Assembly: GCF_040403615.1 (NCBI RefSeq)
Contig: NZ_JBBAKG010000024.1
Location: 1 to 64,000, forward strand
Length of the DNA: 64,000 nt
Reading direction: 5' to 3'
DNA from: Haliscomenobacter sp040403615
Lineage (GTDB): Bacteria > Bacteroidota > Bacteroidia > Chitinophagales > Saprospiraceae
Positions 33,818 through 40,594 of the stretch are shown piece by piece. How positions within the stretch are numbered: the stretch's first letter is position 1; each line of letters starts with the position of its first letter. A program made the translations under genes and the position numbers. Under the pieces are notes generated by a model. That model had not been told where the DNA came from, did no database searches, and saw only the letters and a program-made list of their open reading frames with translations.

Positions 33818-35131
33818 TTATACTGCCCGATCGGGTTCAAATCCTTCCAGATAATCCGCCACCCGCTTCAGGAATGACCCCCCGAGGAAGCCATCTACTA
33901 CCCGGTGGTCATAAGACATGGAAAGAAACATCATGTGGCGTACGGCGATGATGTCACCATACTCCGTTTCCAGCACCGCTGGTTTTTTGCGAATGGCTCC
34001 AACTGCCAAAATGGCTACTTGTGGCTGATTGATAATGGGGGTGCCCATTACGTTGCCAAATGTACCCACGTTGGTGATGGTGAAAGTGCCACCCTGAATT
34101 TCTTCGGGTTTGAGTTGGTTGGCTCGCGCGCGATTGGCCAGGTCGTTGACCGACTTGGTGAGTCCAGCCAAATTGAGTTGGTCTGCTCCTTTGATTACCG
34201 GAACAATCAGGTTGCCGCTGGGCAACGCTGCGGCCATGCCGATGTTGACATCCTTGCGCACCACGATACTGGTGCCATCCACCGAGATATTGACCATTGG
34301 AAAGTCACGAATGGCGCGGGCTACTGCCTCAATAAAAACAGGCGTATAGGTTATTTTTTCGTTGTATTTTTTCTGAAAAACATCCTTGACCTTTTCGCGC
34401 CACTTCACGATGTTGGTCACGTCCACTTCCACAAAAGAGGTCACGTGTGGCGAAACCTGCTTTGACATCACCATGTGCTCGGCGATGAGCTTGCGCATGC
34501 GATCCATTTCGATGATCTCCACATTGCCGTCCAGGCTCACGGCAGGTGCAGTATAGGTTGGAGTGCTTTTGACTGGTTTTGCCGCAGGGCTGGTTTCCAG
34601 GCTTTCTTTGCGGTCTTCCAAATATGACAGAATGTCCTTTTTGGTTACGCGGCCTTGCATACCTGAACCGGCAATGTTTTCCAATTCGGTTAGGGTAATG
34701 TTTTCCTGTTGGGCGATGTTGCGCACCAGTGGAGAGTAAAAACGGCTGCCTTCTCCTTTTCCAATTGGTTGGAGACTAGGGCTTTCTACAATTACTGCCT
34801 CTTTGCCAATTGCTGCGGTGGGTATTTGACCATTGGCCTGCGGAGCAGGTTCGGCCAGGGCAGGAGAAGCTTTCGGTTCTGCGGCGCTACTTTCGGTTTC
34901 AATCAAAGCGATGACTTTGCCAATTGGAACGGTGTCGTTTTCGGCATACAGTACTTGCACCACTTTACCAGCTACGGGTGAGGGCACTTCAGAGTCCACT
35001 TTGTCCGTAGCGATCTCCACGATGGTTTCGTCCAATTCTATCTGGTCGCCTACATTTTTCACCCACTTCAGGATGGTGGCTTCCATGATGCTTTCCCCCA
35101 TCTTGGGCATGATCAATTCGAACTGCGCCAT
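33818..35131 (-). CDS. 2-oxoacid dehydrogenase E2 (dihydrolipoamide acyltransferase)
   Basis: 437 residues. One N-terminal lipoyl domain carries the lipoylated Lys in EIATDKVDSEVPSP (Lys44). An Ala/Pro linker follows, then an E3/E1-binding domain (PLVRNIAQQENITLTELENI, GMQGRVTKKDIL) near 130-165. The catalytic acyltransferase domain from about 205 has the active-site SYDHRVVDGFLGG. It transfers acyl groups from E1 to CoA. Sequence does not decide between pyruvate, branched-chain and 2-oxoglutarate complexes; the single DKVDSEV lipoyl domain is most like branched-chain E2. No E1 or E3 gene is adjacent. Confidence 0.93.
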   Translation of the reverse strand: MAQFELIMPKMGESIMEATILKWVKNVGDQIELDETIVEIATDKVDSEVPSPVAGKVVQVLYAENDTVPIGKVIALIETESSAAEPKASPALAEPAPQANGQIPTAAIGKEAVIVESPSLQPIGKGEGSRFYSPLVRNIAQQENITLTELENIAGSGMQGRVTKKDILSYLEDRKESLETSPAAKPVKSTPTYTAPAVSLDGNVEIIEMDRMRKLIAEHMVMSKQVSPHVTSFVEVDVTNIVKWREKVKDVFQKKYNEKITYTPVFIEAVARAIRDFPMVNISVDGTSIVVRKDVNIGMAAALPSGNLIVPVIKGADQLNLAGLTKSVNDLANRARANQLKPEEIQGGTFTITNVGTFGNVMGTPIINQPQVAILAVGAIRKKPAVLETEYGDIIAVRHMMFLSMSYDHRVVDGFLGGSFLKRVADYLEGFEPDRAV

Positions 35132-35265
35132 GTCTTTCTGTTTCTTTTACCACCAGTCAATAACAAGCTGATGAAGCCAGTACAACTGCATAGTGGCAAC
35201 GATTGCGTTTAATTTGGATTATTTGGTGCCACAAATTTATCCATATTTATCCAATAAGCGCTTAT

Positions 35266-36507
35266 TTAAAGCAGCTTTAAGAATTGGCGGATCTGATTCA
35301 AAGCATGGATCGTGAAATACTGGATGTTTTTCTCCCGATCTTTGCCTGCCCGGATGCTGAAAGTTCGGGTATTTGTACCATTGCTCACCGCCATCCAGGC
35401 CAACCCTACGGGCTTGGTATCGGAACCGCCGCCTGGGCCAGCAATGCCAGAAATGGCAATGGCTACATCGGCAGATAGCACTTTTAATGCCCCTTCGGCC
35501 ATTTCAATTACCGTTTGCTTGCTTACTGCGCCGTGAGTATCCAGGGTTTCTGGTTTTACACCCAATACGTTCATCTTAACCGCGTTGGAATAAGAAATCA
35601 CACTGCCCAAAAAGTATTCCGAAGCGCCAGCAACCGAGGTTATGCGGTGTGCCAAATAGCCACCCGTACAACTTTCGGCAGTCGCCAGCGTCAAGCCGCG
35701 CTCTTTGAGCATATTACCGATCGCACCTTCCAGGGTATCTTTGTCGTATCCATAAATGATGTCGGCAAAGCGCTCTTTGAGGATTTCTGCTTTTTCATCC
35801 AGGATCTGGTGCAAGGCTGCTTCATCCATCCCGGTGCCGGTAATGCGCAGGCGAACCTGAGCAATGTGAGGCAAATAAGCCAGTTTGAACCCTTCTGGCA
35901 AGCCCTCTTCAAAATCTTCCAATTTTTCGGCAATATGGCTTTCGCCTTCTCCTACGGTCAGAATGGTGCGGTGCGCAATGGGTTGTCCAGGGAAGCGTTG
36001 TTTCAATTTGGGCAGTACTTCATGTTCCATCAGGTACTGCATCTCGTAGGGTACGCCGGGCATGGAGACGATAACTTTGCCTTCGTATTCCATCCACATT
36101 CCCGGAGCAGTTCCCATTTTGTTGGTCAAAATCTCGGCATTGGCGGGCATGTAGCATTGCAGTCTATGGGCTTCATTCATGGGGCGAGCCCATACTTCGA
36201 ACATTTTTTTGATGCGCTCGAAAGTAGGGTCGTGAAAAACCATGTCCACGCCCATGTATTCTGCCAGGGCTTTTTTGGTGATGTCGTCTTTGGTGGGTCC
36301 CAAACCTCCGGTCATCAAAATTACATCGGCCTGTTCCATCGCTTCGCGCAAACCCGTATGAATGGCGGCCATGGTATCTCCTACCGAGATGACCGTTTCC
36401 ACTCGGGCGCCAGCAAGATTGAGTTGTTGGCCCATCCAGGCCGAGTTGGTATCTACAATTTGACCGATCAGGATTTCGTCACCGACGGTTAAAATGGAAA
36501 TTTTCAT
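35266..36507 (-). CDS. cinA: CinA: competence/damage-inducible protein, NMN amidase
   Basis: 413 residues. The N-terminal MoCF-like (COG1058) domain has TVGDEILIGQIVDTNSAWMG, MTGGLGPTKDDITKKALAEY and SMPGVPYEMQYLM and is associated with ADP-ribose pyrophosphatase activity. The C-terminal domain from about 255 has GLTLATAESCTGGYLAHRI (nucleophile Ser), ISGIAGPGGGSDTKPVGLAW and is the nicotinamide-nucleotide deamidase that recycles NMN. It is cytoplasmic and lies 36 bp after birA on the same strand, so the two may be co-transcribed. NadE elsewhere in this window uses related metabolites. Confidence 0.95.
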   Translation of the reverse strand: MKISILTVGDEILIGQIVDTNSAWMGQQLNLAGARVETVISVGDTMAAIHTGLREAMEQADVILMTGGLGPTKDDITKKALAEYMGVDMVFHDPTFERIKKMFEVWARPMNEAHRLQCYMPANAEILTNKMGTAPGMWMEYEGKVIVSMPGVPYEMQYLMEHEVLPKLKQRFPGQPIAHRTILTVGEGESHIAEKLEDFEEGLPEGFKLAYLPHIAQVRLRITGTGMDEAALHQILDEKAEILKERFADIIYGYDKDTLEGAIGNMLKERGLTLATAESCTGGYLAHRITSVAGASEYFLGSVISYSNAVKMNVLGVKPETLDTHGAVSKQTVIEMAEGALKVLSADVAIAISGIAGPGGGSDTKPVGLAWMAVSNGTNTRTFSIRAGKDREKNIQYFTIHALNQIRQFLKLL

Positions 36508-36524
36508 GGTGGTTTTTTTTAAAA

Positions 36525-36550
36525 GTTTTAGGGTTTTAAAACCCTAAAAC
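36525..36550. repeat. 13-bp perfect palindrome over the birA stop codon
   Basis: GTTTTAGGGTTTT (36525-36537) and AAAACCCTAAAAC (36538-36550) are exact reverse complements without spacer. The birA stop codon (36544-36546) lies inside it. Another partial copy (CCCTAC) follows. It may be a weak terminator or attenuating hairpin before cinA. Confidence 0.75.
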
Positions 36551-37371
36551 CCTACTATACTCACTTCTTTCAAATCAAATGCCTCTTCTCCGCCTTCTTC
36601 ATGCCTGATGAGCAGTTGTCCTGACGCTGAAACGCCGCTAATTTTGCCCCAAAATACGTCTCCATTTCTGCGTTGAAACAGCGTTGATTCCTGGAAACGG
36701 TATAAATAATGCAGGTATTCAGCATCCAGATTGGCAAACTGCCCTGCCTTGAGGCGAAGGTACATTGCCTCTAAGTGTTGACAAAGCAAAGGAATAAGTG
36801 AAGATAAATCATATTCTTTTCCATTTTCCAGTTGCAAAGAGCTGGGATTAGGAATATCTTTGGAAAAAATTGTCTGATTGACATTGATACCAACGCCGAT
36901 TATTGAAGAGGTGATGGTGTTGCGACTCAGGCTGTTTTGAATCAAAATACCGCAGATTTTCCGTGTTCCAACGTAAATGTCGTTGGGCCATTTTACCCAA
37001 ACGGGTTGATCGGGGATTAAAGCGGCGATGAAATGGCGAACAGCTAAAGCGATCGCTTTGTTCAGGGCAAAATTTTGGCGGGGAGGTAAAAAGTCGGGAT
37101 ATAGGATTACGCTAAGCGTAAGATTTTTATCGGGCTCACTTTCCCATTTACTGCCAACCTGACCTCGTCCTTGCGGTTGGCGAAAGGTCGAAATGACAGT
37201 TCCTTCAATTGGCTTGCTTTTTGCTAGTAATTCTTGAGCATAAGTATTGGTCGATGGCAATTCTTCATGGTGAAGCTGAACTTTTCCGATAAAAAGCGTG
37301 TTTCGCTGTTGCAATCGTGGTATTTTTTGTAACTTAATGCTAGATTCATCAATCGTGTGCCAACAAGGCAT
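36544..37371 (-). CDS. birA: Biotin--[acetyl-CoA-carboxylase] ligase
   Basis: 275 residues. It activates biotin as biotinyl-AMP and attaches it to the carboxylase carrier protein. Motifs are ELPSTNTYAQELL, the biotinyl-AMP loop QGRGQVGSKW (GRGRRGRKW in E. coli), WVKWPNDIYVGTRKICGIL and VGINVNQ. There is no N-terminal helix-turn-helix, so this is a monofunctional (group I) ligase that does not repress biotin genes. The C-terminal SH3-like cap is present (VFWGKISGVSASGQLLI). Its start lies next to the divergent rsfS promoter. Confidence 0.93.
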   Translation of the reverse strand: MPCWHTIDESSIKLQKIPRLQQRNTLFIGKVQLHHEELPSTNTYAQELLAKSKPIEGTVISTFRQPQGRGQVGSKWESEPDKNLTLSVILYPDFLPPRQNFALNKAIALAVRHFIAALIPDQPVWVKWPNDIYVGTRKICGILIQNSLSRNTITSSIIGVGINVNQTIFSKDIPNPSSLQLENGKEYDLSSLIPLLCQHLEAMYLRLKAGQFANLDAEYLHYLYRFQESTLFQRRNGDVFWGKISGVSASGQLLIRHEEGGEEAFDLKEVSIVGF

Positions 37372-37373
37372 TC

Positions 37374-37403
37374 ATTGCTGCATCCAAGCGTTTTTTATAT
37401 TTG
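37374..37403 (+). promoter_or_regulatory. Promoter of rsfS
   Basis: ATTG (37374-37377), 18-bp spacer, TATATTTG (37396-37403). Transcription would start near 37410, only 15 nt before the TTG start codon at 37425. Confidence 0.75.
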
Positions 37404-37424
37404 CAAAACTAATAAAATCTGGAT

Positions 37425-37811
37425 TTGAGTACGCAAGTAAAAGTCAAAAGAAAGAAAAGGCTCGTTGCCGAAGAGCTTACGGATCTGATTATTGACAGCA
37501 TCCAGGAAATTAAAGGCAAAAACATTGTAAAACTTGATCTCCGCCTTTTGGAAGATGCACCTACCGATTTTTTTATTGTTTGCGAGGGTACCTCTACAAC
37601 TCAGGTCAAGGGTATTTCTGACAACATTCAGCGACGTTTAAAAGAAACCGGGCTGTTCGCCAGTCATGTGGAAGGTGAACGCAGCGCGCTTTGGATTTGT
37701 CTGGATTATTTCAATGCTGTAGTACATGTTTTTTATCCCGAAACTCGCCAATTTTACGAATTGGAGGATTTGTGGGGAGACGCAACCATAACTGAGTACG
37801 GTAGTTTATAG
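37425..37811 (+). CDS. rsfS: Ribosome silencing factor RsfS
   Basis: 128 residues. RsfS binds uL14 on the 50S subunit and blocks subunit joining when cells starve. Signature segments are LTDLIIDSIQEIKGKNIVKL, APTDFFIVCEGTSTTQVKGI, HVEGERSALWICLDYFNAVV and RQFYELEDLWGDA. The only plausible start is TTG at 37425. An in-frame stop at 37413 and the -7 box at 37396-37403 exclude upstream starts, and no ATG follows before the conserved domain. ftsH follows 122 bp later, a gene order seen in other Bacteroidota. Confidence 0.93.
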   Translation: MSTQVKVKRKKRLVAEELTDLIIDSIQEIKGKNIVKLDLRLLEDAPTDFFIVCEGTSTTQVKGISDNIQRRLKETGLFASHVEGERSALWICLDYFNAVVHVFYPETRQFYELEDLWGDATITEYGSL

Positions 37812-37933
37812 AATAGTAGTTGCATTTGGTCGAACAAAAGCAACGATTTCTTAAACTGTCGCGTTTAGTATTCATTTGTATGGCAAGTTCTTGATCTTGC
37901 TAAAATTCGCTCAAACCGTAAGGACAAAGTTTT

Positions 37934-39919
37934 ATGGAGAATAACGAAAATAACAATAAGCGGGATAACGGTGGAGGCTCCAGGTTCAGCTCCTTCTGGA
38001 TCTATGGCATTATTGCTGTGATCTTTCTGGGTTTGAACCTAGTGGCAATGGAAGGCACGCAAGATCCCCTTTCCCGCAATCGCCTTGGTCAAATGCTCCA
38101 GAATGGAGACATTGAAAAAATCGAGGTGATCAACAAAGAAGTGGCGCATATCTACCTTAAAAAGGAGGCACTCACTAATCCTCAATATAAAGATGCTGCC
38201 AAAACAACTTTTGGTGGAGACCGCTACCATTACCACACTGAGATCGGCAGCGTCGAAACCTTTGAGAAGTTTCTGCAAGAGAAATCCAAAGAAAACGACA
38301 AAGGGATGGGTTACCTGATTTACCTCACCAAGAACAATTACTTGTTGCAGGCATTGGGATGGCTGTTGCCTTTCTTGCTCATTATTCTGGTTTGGGTTTT
38401 CATCATGCGCCGCGTTGGCGGTGGTGCTGGTGGCCCTGGTGGGCAGATTTTCAACATTGGCAAATCCAAAGCAGCACTGTTTGATCAAAACAGTAAGGTG
38501 AACATCACTTTTGCCGACGTTGCTGGTCTGGACGAAGCCAAAGAAGAAGTTGTAGAAGTCGTTGACTTTCTGAAGAATCCTAAGAAGTATACCGCGCTGG
38601 GCGGCAAAATCCCCAAAGGTGTTTTGCTGGTAGGCCCTCCGGGAACGGGTAAAACCTTGTTGGCTAAAGCGGTAGCTGGAGAAGCGGGCGTACCTTTCTT
38701 CTCTATCTCTGGCTCTGATTTCGTGGAGATGTTTGTAGGTGTTGGTGCCTCTCGGGTGCGCGACCTCTTCAAACAAGCCCGCGAAAAAGCGCCTTGTATC
38801 GTCTTCATCGACGAGATTGATGCCATTGGCCGCGCCCGTGGTCGCAACAATTTCCAGGGTGGCAACGACGAACGCGAAAATACCCTCAACCAGTTGCTGG
38901 TAGAAATGGATGGTTTCAGTACCGATAAAGGCGTAATCTTGATGGGCGCCACCAACCGCCCGGATATTTTGGATTCTGCCTTGATGCGCCCAGGTCGTTT
39001 TGACCGCCAGATCAGCATTGATCGCCCGGATCTGAAAGGCCGGGAAGCCATCTTCAAGGTGCACCTCAAAACCATCAAAACCAACGACGACATCAGTGCC
39101 TGGGCACTTTCCGAGATGACACCTGGTTTTGCTGGCGCCGATATTGCCAACATTTGCAATGAAGCTGCCCTGATTGCTGCCCGCCGCAACAAGAAGTGGG
39201 TAGACATGGACGACTTCAACTACGCACTGGATCGCGTAATTGGTGGTCTTGAAAAGAAAAACAAACTCATTTCACCCGAAGAAAAGAACATCATCGCTTA
39301 CCACGAAGCCGGTCACGCAGTGTGCGGCTGGTACCTGGAGCATGCTTCTCCTCTGGTCAAAGTGACGATCGTACCACGCGGTATTGGCACCCTGGGTTAT
39401 GCACAGTATTTGCCAAAAGAAGAAAACATCACCCGCACCGAGCAATTGCTGGATCGCATGTGTATGACCTTCGGCGGACGCGCTGCTGAAAACAACGTCT
39501 TTGCCAAAATTTCTACCGGCGCCCAAAATGACCTGGATCAAGTCACCAAAATGGCTTATAGCATGATCAGCATTTTTGGGATGAACGATAAAGTAGGTCA
39601 GGTTTCTTTCTACGGCATGTCCAATGAGTCATACCAAAAACCTTATTCAGACCATACCGCGATGTTGATCGATGAAGAAGTACGCCGCATGGTGAATTCT
39701 CAATACGAAAGGGCCAAAGAATTATTGCGCGAGCGCCATAATGAACTAGAAATCATCGCGAAAGCCTTGCTTGAAAAAGAAGTGCTGCACAAATCAGACG
39801 TTGAACGCTTGATTGGTCCACGCCCTTATGCGAATGAAGAAAGAATCAAGATGAACGGTCACACTGCCGAACCTACTGCACCAATTGGTGACCACGGAGA
39901 CATAGTGCCGAATCCATAA
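37934..39919 (+). CDS. ftsH: ATP-dependent zinc metalloprotease FtsH
   Basis: 661 residues. This membrane-bound hexameric protease degrades membrane and short-lived cytosolic proteins. Two membrane helices (about 22-42 and 136-156) enclose a roughly 95-residue periplasmic domain. The AAA domain has Walker A GPPGTGKTLLAKAVAGEAG near 234, the pore motif ISGSDFVEMFVGVGASRVRD, Walker B VFIDEIDAIG and the SRH region TNRPDILDSALMRPGRFDRQ. The zinc site HEAGH is at 457-461. The C-terminal tail contains PTAPIGDHG. A strong terminator follows. Confidence 0.98.
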   Translation: MENNENNNKRDNGGGSRFSSFWIYGIIAVIFLGLNLVAMEGTQDPLSRNRLGQMLQNGDIEKIEVINKEVAHIYLKKEALTNPQYKDAAKTTFGGDRYHYHTEIGSVETFEKFLQEKSKENDKGMGYLIYLTKNNYLLQALGWLLPFLLIILVWVFIMRRVGGGAGGPGGQIFNIGKSKAALFDQNSKVNITFADVAGLDEAKEEVVEVVDFLKNPKKYTALGGKIPKGVLLVGPPGTGKTLLAKAVAGEAGVPFFSISGSDFVEMFVGVGASRVRDLFKQAREKAPCIVFIDEIDAIGRARGRNNFQGGNDERENTLNQLLVEMDGFSTDKGVILMGATNRPDILDSALMRPGRFDRQISIDRPDLKGREAIFKVHLKTIKTNDDISAWALSEMTPGFAGADIANICNEAALIAARRNKKWVDMDDFNYALDRVIGGLEKKNKLISPEEKNIIAYHEAGHAVCGWYLEHASPLVKVTIVPRGIGTLGYAQYLPKEENITRTEQLLDRMCMTFGGRAAENNVFAKISTGAQNDLDQVTKMAYSMISIFGMNDKVGQVSFYGMSNESYQKPYSDHTAMLIDEEVRRMVNSQYERAKELLRERHNELEIIAKALLEKEVLHKSDVERLIGPRPYANEERIKMNGHTAEPTAPIGDHGDIVPNP

Positions 39920-39943
39920 GCATTAATTTTGCATGAAATGGGA

Positions 39944-39978
39944 AGCGGGAACGACTGAAAGGTTGTTCCCGCTTTTTT
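39944..39978 (+). terminator. Rho-independent terminator of ftsH
   Basis: Stem AGCGGGAACGAC/GTTGTTCCCGCT (39944-39955 with 39962-39973, one G-U pair), 6-nt loop, then a T-run. It starts 25 nt past the ftsH stop. Confidence 0.9.
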
Positions 39979-40530
39979 GTTTTTTGGAGAATAACGGATA
40001 AGTTGAATGACGAATTTTTCGAATGGCGAGTGACGAATAGGTCGGCCATCCCGCTTTTCTCCACTTTTTTACTCGTGATGAGGTGTGGCCGAGCGATGCT
40101 TGTGTCCAAAGTCTAAAGGGAATGAAAGTGGAAATTTTTTGTGTTGGGATTTGAATTTCGTTGAAACGTAGGCATGGGCTACGTTGCGGCGAGCGTTGGC
40201 TTTGCGGGGTTGTCCGGAAACGATTAACCATTTCCTATCGATGAGAATTTGAACCAGCAGTCCGCTGCCTGAAGGCGAATCAAAAGATGAATCTTTCAAC
40301 CGGGCATTTTCGGCATTTTCTGATCAAGTATTTGAAACAAGCCTTGATTTTAAACCATGCATCCTTGTGTGTCAAAGGCACGGAAATAGTGGGTTCAAGT
40401 TGGAGAAATTGAACCATCAGTACGTTGCGGTGAAAGACTTACGCCAGCAGGTCATAGTGAGGCGCTGGATGAAAAATTCCGTTTGCCCTGCACAAAATAA
40501 GTCATTTTTCGAAACACGACAAAACACGGA

Positions 40531-40566
40531 AAAAACCCCTGCTGCACATCAGTATGGCAGCAGGGG
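40531..40566 (-). terminator. Rho-independent terminator of the second T9SS repeat gene
   Basis: Perfect 10-bp stem CCCCTGCTGC/GCAGCAGGGG (40536-40545 with 40557-40566). On the minus strand it is followed by six T residues. It begins 29 nt past the stop codon at 40595. Confidence 0.88.
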
Positions 40567-40594
40567 CGGTAGGCTACAGGTCTAAGCGCTGCTT

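Larger units (their letters stand above)
39920..40594. other. Gene-poor region after ftsH
   Basis: 675 bp. It holds the ftsH terminator at the left and the terminator of the T9SS gene at the right. Between about 39980 and 40525 no convincing gene is seen. TGACGAAT-like units recur at 39990-40045. GAACCAGCAGTCCGCTGC (near 40252) and GAACCATCAGTACGTTGC (near 40411) look like diverged copies. A 19-nt sequence at 40430-40448 also occurs at 867-885. Two short frames (40069-40299 minus; 40367-40585 plus) have no recognisable domain and may be decayed remnants. Confidence 0.5.

Noticed and set aside
40069..40299. 76-codon minus-strand frame
   Set aside because: No domain, no promoter, and it overlaps repeated sequence; kept only as a possible remnant in the region description.
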